Shown here one piece after another: positions 1 through 10,821 of a stretch of DNA of 64,000 bases; positions within the stretch are counted from its first letter, which is position 1, and every line of letters begins with the position of its first letter. This stretch comes from Incurvaria masculella (Eukaryota > Arthropoda > Insecta > Lepidoptera > Incurvariidae), in assembly GCA_946894095.1 (NCBI GenBank), contig OX335644.1:11203595-11267594 (forward strand). Reading direction: 5' to 3'. Made by a program: the position numbers and the translations under genes. The notes under the pieces were generated by a model that saw only the letters and a list, made by a program, of their open reading frames with translations, ran no database searches and was not told where the DNA came from.

Positions 1-465
1 TTATCGCCCGGAGTATGGGGAATTGAAAGGGTAACCATTCTCTTACTTCACGTTTCTATACGTGACAAATAATATTCTGTAAATCTAAATGTAAATGTTC
101 TTTTTCATACGTACACGCTGGATTTCATACGCACGGACTCTCGCACGGACATCTGATGCGGACCATAAAGCCGCTTTCCCGGAGGGGTAGGCAGAGATAA
201 TATAGCGTCATAAGGTACCATCACTGCATACTTATTTCACTTTCTCTGCAGACATACTTACATATTTTCATACATGCTCTACGATTACGGGTGCTACGCA
301 CCTGACCTTTACGAAATACTTCGTCAGTTTGGTTTCACTCACTTTCGCTTTGTAAATATATTTCGTCATTCTTTCTTCACTCATTCATTCATTCTTCGCT
401 CTACATGTCCGAACCACCTCAACATTTCCTCAAGGAAAGCATTTCTACGCAATCATTCTAATTCT

Positions 466-720
466 TTTTAACCGACTTCAAAAAAGGAGGAGGTTATCAA
501 TTCGTCGGAATCTTTTTTTTTTTTTTTTTTTTATGTATGTTCACCGATTACTCGAAGACCCCTGGACCGATTTGGAAAATTCTTGTTTTGTTCGAAAGGG
601 TATACTTTCTAGTTGGTCCCATTTTTTTTTTATCAAAATCGGTTCAGTAGTTTGGTACTTAATTATTCTTGATGGTAATTTTAGTCGAGCGCTTCAAAAT
701 TGTGTGGTTATAGATTTGGT
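466..720 (+). repeat. Dispersed lepidopteran repeat with poly-T tract
   Basis: The stretch opens with ccgacttcaaaaaaggagga, followed by a run of about 20 T and a block ending in a cggttcagtagtttgg-type phrase. A reversed fragment of the same opening lies at about 37628-37680. The two copies show that it is dispersed. I recall this sequence type as common in Lepidoptera, probably a retroelement end, but class assignment is an inference. Confidence 0.5.
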
Positions 721-1527
721 CACATTTGAACGGTACATAATGCGATTTAAACGGAGTTTGAAATGTTCGATCGCCCACTCTCTGAATAACACTTTCAAAT
801 TAGTTTTCTGCTGGTGGTCTGTTTTAGCGAACAAAATGCGTTCGTAGCTGCAAGTTCAATAACGACTTTGAAAAATATCTAATGCATGCTTATTCCATGA
901 ATTATTAATGAAATAGGTATTTTGTTAGCCTAATTATGCAAAAAAAAAAGATGCGAATAGTTGACTCGCCTAAATGCTCTGCAACAAGCAGAGGATCAGT
1001 TTCACGTCCTACTCTTGGATTGTGTCCGGAACCAGGTTATGAGAAACAAACTGTTGAAAGATCTATGAACAGACAGACTGAATTTATTCTTCAAAATCCA
1101 TGAAGCTCTGAGCCAACCACAAAGTGAAGAGTTCCAAATTGTGACCACATTTTTTAATAATTCTCTTGTCCTGCGTAGCAATCAGTAAACTGAAATAGTT
1201 ACTATGGGGCTGGCATAGCCAAACATGGCTAAAGCCCTAACCAAATCAATAGAAAAAAAAGACAGAACGCTTAGAAGGAAAAGGAGATGTTTTGCGGATA
1301 CTATCACCCTTCTAAAGCGCTTTCATTGCAACAGTTAGGCTATACGCAAAGGGAGATACAAGGTATAATCCGTTAGACTATTAGACAATTATATATTCAA
1401 TTAAATTATCATTTCCTGTCCACCAATGCCGAAAGACCGCCCGCCCTCTTGCATATATCAAGATGTGCATTTAGGTACAGCCTATGTAACAGTTTGGTAC
1501 TGTCTAGTCTGGTAACTGTTAGTCTTA

Positions 1528-1688
1528 GGGCCGAGTGCACGAAAGGGCAAAAAATCAAAATCAACGTCAAAGTATGATTAAACACGTCACTTTGTGTGGA
1601 CAGTATGGAAGGAACTCTATGCGGTTCACTAAAAGTGACGTGTTTGAACATTGATTAACTCGGCCGTCTCTTCGTGCAATCGGGGCTT
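1528..1688. repeat. MITE family 1, copy 1 (about 160 bp)
   Basis: Nearly identical over its length to 4703-4862. Its ends form an imperfect inverted repeat around the core TGCACGAA, as gccgagtgcacgaaag at one end and the complement of cttcgtgcaatcggggc at the other. It is non-coding. Confidence 0.65.
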
Positions 1689-2483
1689 AATCTCGTAATT
1701 AATCTCTGACACCTTAATTATGTTAGTAAACGTATGGTAGCAGCTTGACTGTGGTAAATGCGGCCATTTTCGATTGTTCTTAAATGCCAACAGCCAACAT
1801 ACAAGTTTCTCACAGTGTTATGTCGTTACCTTTAACAATGTAAACAACGATTTCTCTTTCTAAACGTTGAAATTAGAGTAATTTATGTATGGTAACAATC
1901 CAAGTTACTCTTGGTAGGTTGCTCGTGTGGTTTTCGTTCACTGGCCGTGTGTAATCTCGGGTTGTCATTGTTTGATTTCACTCTGAGTATTTCACTCGGC
2001 TGTTTACTTTTACTAGGCTCGCGGAGTCGTCGCCGCGAGCTAACACGCAAAGCATCCATCGCGCAACTCGTTGCCGCCTCCGACCATGGCCATGGCGTAC
2101 CGTCCGCGTGTCATATCGCTAGACTGGAAAAGTATATTTTATCGAAGTGCTTCCGAGATTTGCCAGACAAATAAAAAAAAGCGTCAGGTAAAATCACGTC
2201 GATCTCCGTTGGTAAATGTATCGGGGATGAGATTTCTCCATGGAGGTGGTTATTTCTTCACCTCCATGGATTTCTCATGCAGCGTGACTTACCCATTCAC
2301 TTATGTATTTAACTGTTTTGGGTAGTGGGAAATCTGACTATTTTTTTTTTCATAAAACTATGACAGACAGCGCATCACCCACGGCGCCACAGTAGGCATT
2401 GGCATTTGTAAAGAAAACGTGTGTGGGTCAACGTTTCATTCACAACGTCAACCAAAAGTCTACCAAATTTACAACTGTATCCG

Positions 2484-2824
2484 AAGTCTCAGTTCTCACC
2501 TAAATTGGCGTTTACGGCAAACCGATCGACTGGCGTTTTCAATCTATGGAGAAATTGAAGAGCGCGCGCAGTGGGCGTTAAGCGAACTAACATTTGCGAG
2601 TCCGAGTTTGATTTGACAGTTTACTCAACGTTGCCGTAAATACGTCGACGTTGCCGTTTACGTCGTTCATACAAATCGGAAGTCCGAGTTTGACTTTGAC
2701 AGCTTGAATAAGTAAAACCACAGAATATCCAGTAAAAACTTGTATGGAGTTTGACGTCTTTACGGAAAACGCCAGTCGATCGGTTTGCCGTAAACGCCGA
2801 TTTAGGTGAGAACTCAGACTGACC
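2484..2824. repeat. MITE family 2, copy 1 (about 340 bp, about 50-bp TIRs)
   Basis: The left end (ttctcacctaaattggcg, then tttacggcaaaccgatcg) returns as its reverse complement at the right end. A second copy with the same ends lies at 9717-10049. It is non-coding; short ORFs across it are by-products. Confidence 0.75.
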
Positions 2825-3378
2825 ACTTGGTCCTTGAAGTAAAAAAAAAACATATAGTTCTTGCGATATTTCACATTTTTTTACGGTCAAAGTAGTAAAA
2901 CGTGGCACCATTCAAGCAAACAGCTATTGTTTAAGGATACGTTTTATTACCGTGCACAATAATTGGTATACAATTCGCTCTAAATTTGTTTGCGTGCTTA
3001 CATATAATAGTCCTGACGTAAGATTTAAACAATGCCAGGGAAATTTTAGCAACCGCGACACCTACGCTCTCGCAATACGCGCGTGTCGTTACCGGTAAAT
3101 GTGACCGTTTTTGTGTTGAAACTGGTTTTCGGAACTATAAACTCTGCTCTCTAGGTGATTTAGGTGCAAACATAAATGTTATTTAGTTCATAATGCTTAC
3201 GCAATGACGAAAAATCGTAAAAGGACGTAAGCCTGGCAGATTTATGTATAACGCTCTGCCCTATGACATTATTCCTTTAAAATATTGACAGAGCCTTTGC
3301 GCGAGCCTCTCTCAAGAGCTGCGCCGCTGTTGAACTGAATCGTAGGTCTACTATCCGTTCCCTGAAATCAGGAATCTT

Positions 3379-3510
3379 TCAGTCGAGAAAACCGCTTTTA
3401 TAGCGGTTAGCGGTTGTCCAAGCTATTTTCTCGGCCGAAAACCTTCAATCATCGAAATACCGTTCTTTGGATTTTTGACGTTATAGGAGCGGTTTTCTCG
3501 ACTGAAATAT
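3379..3510. repeat. Small foldback element
   Basis: The phrase tcagtcgagaaaaccgct at about 3379 returns inverted as agcggttttctcgactga at about 3489. A related end, with a gtcgacaaaaccgcc variant, is cut by the right edge of the window after about 63967. Confidence 0.55.
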
Positions 3511-4087
3511 TGAAATATACTGAAATACTGCGCATGACATTCCAAGAACAGGCTTACTGTACCTTAATTTCTGAAGAGAGGCTCGGCTTCGGAGTTCGAA
3601 CCCTTTCTTCTATCTCCCGACACTAGCTGTGATAACTTAACTTCTGTTCTTGTGGTTCACTATTGTGTATGCATTACACTGCATTCTAACGCATTCCAAC
3701 ACGAAGAAAAAAAAATCGTGCCACGAGCAAGTGTAACTTCTGGGATCAAACGGGAACCAACAGTTTAAAACAAAACAAAAATATTGTCAGTATACGTTTG
3801 TTCTCTTTGGTAACGTTCTGTCACCGATATGCAAACGAAGTGGCGGTGGCGTACCGTTCTCGCTCTAGTTCCGATGGTGAAATTTATTTTTCAAGAAAAC
3901 TGTACAACTTTATAGTTTTCCAATAGAAACTGCGTATTGAAGTTACGGTTTTTTATGAATATCTTCTGAATTGTGTGGTTTCTGTTTTAGGGATAATTAA
4001 AAAAAGAATATTTTGTGTTTTTCTACTTCATATGCTGAAAACTATGCTATTCATGAATTTATTTTTCCCCTATTTGGGGTCCCAAAG

Positions 4088-4230
4088 GATCCCATGCCAG
4101 ATCCTTCCTTATGTTGCAAGGGTCCATTGCACTGGATGGAAAATTTCATTGCCGCTTCTAATGCGATGGTACCGACCCCGGGTAAGGGTGAAGGTAGGCA
4201 ATTTTACATGGGTATTAGGACGTACAGGCT
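4088..4230 (-). repeat. SINE fragment (tRNA-derived family, minus orientation)
   Basis: It carries the body of the SINE family seen complete elsewhere in the window: catgccagatccttcc, then the complement of the tccgtgttttccatccagtt phrase, then ttttacatgggt. The tRNA-like head is missing. Confidence 0.6.
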
Positions 4231-4487
4231 TCACAGTTACTGCCAGACATTAGCCTTCATGCCACACACTTTCCTTACAAATGCCCATGCTCAGTGGCGT
4301 AGCATAGGTCACTAGCACCCGGTGCGGATCCCAAATTTGCCGCCCTCTTATTTTTGATATTTTTGATCATAAAATATGCCTTTATACCTACCCGCATTTT
4401 TTTCCGCCACCTGTGAAATGCCGCCCGTTGCGGACCGCAACCTCCGCCCCCCCCATGCTATGCCACTGCTGAGTGTGCAGTTTAGTG

Positions 4488-4702
4488 TGATTAGGGTTGC
4501 CATCTCTAAAATTTGGCAACCAGGACAAGACGTGAAAATACGCGTGATTTTAGAGCCCAAAACCCGGACATGTCAACAGGTTTTTTAAACAGTCAGTCAA
4601 TTTGTAAACCCGGACGACAAATGAAGCCCCGCCCGGACGCTCCCCGGATGCCCTCTAAACTAGGACAAATCCGGGTAAACCCGGACGGATGGCAACTCTA
4701 AT
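4488..4702. repeat. Short TIR element (about 210 bp)
   Basis: The stretch is bounded by tagggttgccatc and its near-perfect reverse complement gatggcaactcta. The interior repeats cccggac-type words. It directly abuts the next repeat (4703). No coding capacity is seen. Confidence 0.55.
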
Positions 4703-4862
4703 GGCCGAGTGCACGAAAGAACAAAAAATCAAAATCAACGTCAACCTACGATCAAACACGTCACTTTGTGTGGACAGTATGAAAGGAAGTCTATACGGAT
4801 CACTAAAAGTGACGTGTTTGCACATTGATTAACTCAGCCGTCTCTTCGTGCAACCGGGGCTA
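4703..4862. repeat. MITE family 1, copy 2
   Basis: Second copy of the element at 1528-1688, with scattered substitutions. Both copies keep the internal phrase cacgtcactttgtgtggaca and its inverted counterpart agtgacgtgtttg. Confidence 0.65.
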
Positions 4863-5838
4863 AGTGTGATCGTAATTCGATCGTCGCCGCTGGTCGGAGC
4901 CGGCCTAAAACGGCCAACGTGCCGCCGTTCATTACCCGATCAATCGATGCAAAATTGCAGTCGCCGCGCCGATTCGACATGAGCATGAATAAAAACCTAT
5001 CATTTGTTACACTCGATTTAACCGGACGCCAACATCGTTTGAACTGAAATGAGACGATTCAAAAGCGACTTTGATAGGAACATTCCTATCTTTGTTTCTA
5101 TTGAATGAACGCACCACGAACCGCCTTCCGTCTCCCACACCCATGTGCCCTAGTGAAATTAATTTTGAATTGGTCTATGTAATTGTCATTTGCCACTTGG
5201 CATAACTCTTCGAATTCACACAATATATCGCAAAAAAATGCAACAAACTTAGCAAAAGTAAAACAAGGAATGATAATTCGCTGTTCGAAATAACTTATTA
5301 AATTTTTAAAAAACGATCTTCAGACATGGGCTTAGAGTACACGCGCGAGCTTTAGAAGAACATTTTTGGAGCGAACTGTACTAAAGTATATACTATATCT
5401 ACCACCTATCTCTTTTGGCTTTCCTATGCCCATTCGCCACGCGCAGCCGTCACTGCAGTAAATATCCGTGGGCGACAGGTTTCGGCGAGGTTAAACATAA
5501 CAAGACAATGCTCCGTCCCAAGCAGCGGAGGGCAAATACAGCGCCGACTCGACCGACCGGTTCCTCTGTCTCCTCTCCTCTCCTCTCCAGCTTCACCCTC
5601 ACCCCCCCGGCACCCGCAGCCTACTCCCCGAGCGGCGCGGTGCATTGTTGCCGCGAATCGCATAGCACTGCACGCTTTGGCTTTCGCGAAATATTCGAAA
5701 CGAAAAATTTACTAACTCTGTTTTTATTTCAGAGTCCTCAAAATAAAGCCACCAATGCGAATTAGACGAGAGGCGCGAGAGTGAGGGCCTAAAAACGCCT
5801 CCGGCCCGGCGACGGCGCGCGGTGGCCCGGGCTCCCTC

Positions 5839-8800
5839 ATGGCGACGCGTGCGCGGCGCGTCCTGCTGCTCGCGGCGCTGGCGCTGGCGTCGGCGCCGCC
5901 GCCGGCGGCCCGTGCCGCGCGCTTTGGGGACCGCCTCGCGCCGCGCGTGCCCGCTCCCTACGCCGGCCGCTCCTCCCCGGCCGCCGCCGCACACCCCGCG
6001 CCCGCAGCCCCGCGCGCTAACCTCCCCGCCGATACGCCCGGCGGCGCCGAATACGAAGACACCTCGGACGAAGAGACGGCCGAAACGTCGGGCGCGAGCG
6101 ACGAGGCGTCGGCGGACTCAGCCGAGGAGCGGGAGACGGTGTCGCACGTCGAGCGCGCCCACCAGTCGCACGAGGAGAGCGCGGCGCCCAACCCGCGAAG
6201 TCCTTCGCGCACCGAAGCGCACCGGCTCGAGATGAGCACCGAATATTTCGTCGTGCCAGAGAGAGCGCCGGCCCCGGTCGCCCCTCCCCGGCCGCCGCCT
6301 CCACCGCCCCCTCTGCCCGTGCTCCCGTCGTCCACGTCGGCGCCGCCGGACGAGGCATCCCCGGCGCCACCGACCGGCGCGCTGCGATCGGAGCCGTGGG
6401 CGGTGCCGGTGCTTGCGCTGGCGTGCGCCTGCATGGTGACGCTAGCCGGCTTCGAAGCGTTCGTCGTGTGGGGCGCGCGCCGCACCGCGCCGAGCCGCCG
6501 CCACCTGCTGCTCGGGCAGACGCTGCTGCTCGGTCTGTTCTCGTGCGCGGCGACCGCGGCGCTCTCGACGGCGACGCCGACCGCTTTCTCGTGCGGCGCG
6601 ATCCGGTTCGGCGCGGGCGCCTCATACGCGGTCGTCTTCGCCTCGCTGCTCGTCAAGTGCGTGTTTCTGTTGAGCCTCAACGGCGGCGTGTACCTGCCGG
6701 CGGCGTACCAGGCGCTGCTGCTGTTCTTCGCGGTGATGATCCAGGTGGCTATCGGCGCGCAGTGGCTCGGCGGGACGCCACCGCGCGCGCTCGCCGGCCG
6801 GTGCGCGGCGCCGCTGTCGGACCTGCTGCTGTCGCTGTGCTACGCGGCGTTCCTGATCGCGCTCGTGGCGGGCGTCGCGCTGCGCTCGCGCGGAATCCGC
6901 GACAATTTCCGTGAGGCGACGCACATCGCGGCCGCGGCGGGAGCGACCGCCGCCGTGTGGGTCAGCTGGGTGGCAGCGGCGCTCGGCGCGGCGGAGCGGC
7001 ACCGCGACGCGTGCGTGGCGGCGGGGCTGCTGGCGACGTGCGCGCTCGTCTTCGCGATCATGTTCGCGCCGAAGGGCCGGCGACTTGTCGCGATCGGGAA
7101 GGAGGGTCGCTACGACGCGGACCGCGACGAGGGCCTGAGCTCGCTCGGCCGCGCCGGCTCGGGCTACTCGCCCTCCTTCTTCCACTTCAAGCCGGTGAAG
7201 TACGGCATCGTGACGGCCGCCCCGGCGGCGCCGCCGCCCGCGCCTCCGCCGCCGCCGGACCACAAGGAGCCTCCTACGCAGCCCTCCGGTTAGTTAAGTA
7301 TCTCTGTCGTCCTGCTTCAAGTTTACATCGAAAAGTTCGAACCCACTTGCTCTTCTTCTCACCTGCGATTGTTTTGTTCGCAGATCGTTATGCCGCCGCC
7401 ATGGCGTTCGCGAGCACGTCACATTTCTATGCACGCTCCCTGCACCCACCCCAGTACTATCCGCACCACAACTTGCCACCACCCTTCCACTACCACTATT
7501 CGCCGTACCACTATATGGTGCCGCCCCCGGGTAAGTACGGCGACACAGCCAACTACGTATGTATGTTGTCTCCGGTCATCTAAGACAACTACCCCCTACA
7601 GACTACACACTTGCACTAGCTATATCCTTTACTTCCCTTAGTTTAATTCTGAACGCGATACTTTTCTATGCATGTGCAAGATGAAAACATTTCCTTTTGG
7701 CGGCTGCCACGAGGGGATTAATTCCAGATTACATGACTGTCATTCTTCTTAGCCGACTTTGGTGGCATTTTAACACATCCAATAAATACTTCCATTTATT
7801 TTTGGTCCATTGGTTTTTGTTTACTGTGCATCTGCTATTTTTGATGACAGGCTGAACCATGAAACAATTCTCAAAATTCAATTGAAAAAATAGCAAAAAT
7901 TCCGTTTGGAAGTAGGTATCTTCCATTGCAAATAAATATTGACCATTGAATTTATAGTCTAACAAAATCAATGGTATTGACGCGACAAAATGAAGGCGGC
8001 GCGTGGCGGCGCCTTCATTTTTGGTAACTACAATTTTTACAAAAAAAACGATGAAAGTCTGTACTATTTTCTGATTTACATTTTGGGATATCTTTGTAAC
8101 CAGGAGCTAGTAAATTATATTGGAAAATTCGTCGTCGATTGGGGTATCATCTAAGGAGATCACTGTCTTGTCAACCGTGTAGTTTTTGTCGATCTTTCTA
8201 CGTGTATATCCACACAGCTAATTACTATATATGTAGCTACTTACAAGGAAACGAAAAATATGGGAGCGCTTGCTTATTAATCATTTTATATATATTTTCA
8301 TATTATATGAGATGGATTTGCTAATCTGTTTGGCTTACTTCTAATTTCGCACACCTATGGTCCTGTGCAATATAATCAAAACATCTGCCCGCACGAATAT
8401 TTGAACATTTTAGTGACCGCTATTTTAACAGCATGCAACTTCAAAAAATGGTGAAGTATTTAGCAGCTCAGGACCATATTTGTATAAAGCGACTACTATA
8501 TATAAAACTCGTGGTCTAGGGGCTTTTATGCGTAGTCAGTCTGGGTTCAAATCCTCGCCCCATTCACGCATCACTTTTTTTTCTGTTTCAGAGTTGAATA
8601 AGTGCACTGTTACGAATGCGAGCTGTTCCATGGTTCGGAACCTATGTAAAACTGAAGGTCACCTTCCCCTACTACGTGGTCGGGGTAAACGTATAGGTAT
8701 AGTTGAAGCGGCAATGAAGAATTGTCCATGTTTTCCATCTAGTTCAATGTAGCCGTGTCCATAAAGGGAAAGTCCTGACATGGCACCTAATTCCTTCGGG

Positions 8801-9020
8801 AATGTGTTGTATTGGGCTAATATCATAACGGTAGTTGTGTGGTATTACACGGTACGCTAATAGTATTTGTCGATGCACATGCGCAGGTCTGGTGGTGCGA
8901 TCCGACGACGGAAACGTGTACACGACGCTGGAGCCCACACTCAGCAGCAACCCCAACGTGTACTTCCACCGCAGCGACGGCCGCGGCGGCGGAGGCCTCC
9001 ACCCTGGCATGATGTACTGA
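5839..9020 (+). CDS. Orphan class C GPCR-like seven-helix receptor
   Basis: Exons 5839-7288, 7384-7530 and 8887-9020 join in phase to 576 residues. Residues 1-27 look like a signal peptide. A low-complexity acidic, Ser- and Pro-rich segment (about 28-186) with a polyproline run follows. About seven hydrophobic helices span residues 187-412. Class C features are the Cys at the start of helix 3 (C252) paired with one in the second extracellular loop (C322), the FREATHI stretch before helix 6, and MFAPKGRRL closing helix 7. The tail is rich in Pro, Tyr and His and ends HPGMMY. There is no ligand-binding Venus-flytrap domain, so it resembles orphan class C receptors (Boss/GPRC5-like) rather than glutamate or GABA receptors. 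Exon 1 is extremely GC-rich. Retaining the 95-nt first intron would end the protein two codons past the exon 1 end. The first ATG was chosen for its signal peptide. The ligand is unknown. Confidence 0.8.
8503..8852 (+). repeat. tRNA-derived SINE in receptor intron 2
   Basis: The head carries a Pol III box B-like gggttcaaatcctcg, preceded by a tRNA-like gtggtctagggg. The body has the family phrases gttccatggttcggaacc, ttttccatctagttcaatgt and ggcacctaattccttcggga. It ends about 34 nt before the 3' splice site of exon 3. Other copies lie at 26600-26790, 26812-27190, 27586-27775, 30575-30940, 41745-42047 and 51290-51695. Confidence 0.75.
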
Positions 9021-10821
9021 CAAACCAGAGTTCTCCCGAGAACAGTGTGATTTGACAGCGCCCACCTACCCACGATCTCAACACGACGCTTCCGTACTAG
9101 GTTCAGGGAGAAAAGATCAAACTAATTGATTATCTTTTTATACAATTCGAATGTATGCAGAGATTGTCATTTCCTATTTTTTCTCCTAGAACCTCGTATT
9201 TTATTAAACGCGCAATTGTGTCAACCCTAACAAGTCTTTTGGCTCGATAACCCTGAGAATAATAATCTAGTCTGACAAAGTTCCATGTGAAGATTATTTA
9301 TAATTTAAAGAAATCTAGTCTGTGTGCGAAGCTTACTGGCATTTAGTTAAAAAGGCTACGCCGTCACCTCTCGTGACGAGTTTCTTTACCACCTCGTCCA
9401 CCACATGTTCGTGTCATCAGGACATCGGCAGTCCTAGAGCGATGTTAAACAGCGCGGCCTGTTGGACAACTGAAGACCGTCGCCTGCGATGGTGGCTTTT
9501 GAAGACAGGCTGAGGCAAATCTGCGGATGAGGGTAGTAATAGATCCTGGTGCACCAAAGACAAGTACGGCTGCCAATAACGCATAAGTAAAGTCGACGGT
9601 GACCCGATATGGTTTCACATGGTATAAATTATCAGATATAGGTCAACAGTCGGGAATAAATATAACTTTGAACTTTAATCCAATTACCCAAACTAATTGA
9701 ATGCTAAGATCAGAGTGGTCAGTCCGAGTTCTCACCTAAATTGGCGTTTACGGCAAACCGTTCGACTGGCGTTTTCCGTAAAAACGTCAAACTCCATACA
9801 AGTTCTTACTACATATTCTGTGCTTTTACTTCTTCAAGCTGTCAAAGTCAAACTCGGACTTCCGATTTGTATGAAAACGCGGAGTAGGCGTAAACGGCAA
9901 CGACGACGTATTTACGGCAACGTTGAGTAAGCTGTCAAATCAAACTAGGACACAAAAAATGTTAGTTCGATTTTCAATTTCTCCATACATTTGTAAACGC
10001 CAGACGATCGGTTTGCCGTAAACGCCAATTTAGGTGACAACTGGGACTACAGGCTCAGTAGAACACAAAATATTTACTTTTACCGGGTTGATGCAAGATA
10101 CCTTGCCACTGTGGAAAGTCTAATAAATAGGATCAAACAAATACATTTCGTACAGTACATTTAAAGAAGGCTGTGAAGTTAAACATATTTCTTTTTACAT
10201 TGAAACTGATTGCTTACATCATTGATATTTCTAGGCTCCTAGACCGATCCCTTTGGATGATGCAGCTCCCTGTAAAGAATGGGAAGTTCTCTCCCCACAG
10301 TGTAAATATCCTCGTGCCTTGCTGCTTGAATGGGGTTGATAACATTGCGCTATTCAATTAAAACTCACAAAAAACGTTATATTTTGTAGAGACATAGACG
10401 ATGGCTGGCAGTTGATAGACGATGGAACTAAATGTGCTTGAACACGGTGCTACTACGAATAGTGAGCTCGAAAAATTTTATGTGACATTGTGCTACTAAT
10501 CAAACGAAATGACAGTGGAGTGATAACTTTTACTGATATACGTCTCATCCGAGCTGGATCATGGGCGAACGGCCCTTCACTGTTACGATTAGAATAAATA
10601 TACTAACATTACTTTATTTAAGAATGTAAATACATTTTAATATAAACAGTAAAACAATTGTTTTCTTTTAACTATTTTACTTTATTAGAAAAAAATATAT
10701 AAATTATTTTAACGTTGAAACACACGCACAAACACTCTAACTGTGACACGAGGCTGTTGATCATACGCAGAGCTGTCTCGCTGTAGTAAGCCAGTTAACT
10801 TGATGCTTGAGGACAGTTGAT
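9021..10821. other. 3' UTR of the receptor gene and intergenic gap
   Basis: No exon is recognised. An AATAAA near 9655, followed by AT-rich sequence, is a plausible poly(A) signal for the receptor transcript. MITE family 2 copy 2 occupies 9717-10049. TTTATT motifs around 10608-10685 read AATAAA on the minus strand and could end the SSR3 transcript. Confidence 0.5.
9717..10049. repeat. MITE family 2, copy 2
   Basis: It has the same inverted ends as 2484-2824 (ttctcacctaaattggcg at left, aacgccaatttaggtga at right). The shared internal blocks run in the opposite orientation, so it is an independent insertion. Confidence 0.75.

Larger units (their letters stand above)
1..5732. other. Repeat-rich intergenic DNA
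   Basis: I see no convincing coding exon here. The stretch holds dispersed repeats listed separately: a poly-T-bearing repeat near 466-720, two copies of a 160-bp MITE, a MITE with 50-bp inverted ends, a foldback near 3379-3510, a SINE fragment and a short-TIR element. The GC-rich part after about 5400 is probably the upstream and 5' untranslated region of the receptor gene that follows. A good 3' splice site at about 5731-5734 suggests a 5' UTR intron. Confidence 0.6.

Noticed and set aside
5958..7263. Long ORFs on the minus strand and other frames over receptor exon 1 (up to 240 codons)
   Set aside because: They exist because exon 1 is extremely GC-rich and so has few stops. Only the plus-strand frame has a signal peptide, membrane helices and phase-correct splicing to later exons.
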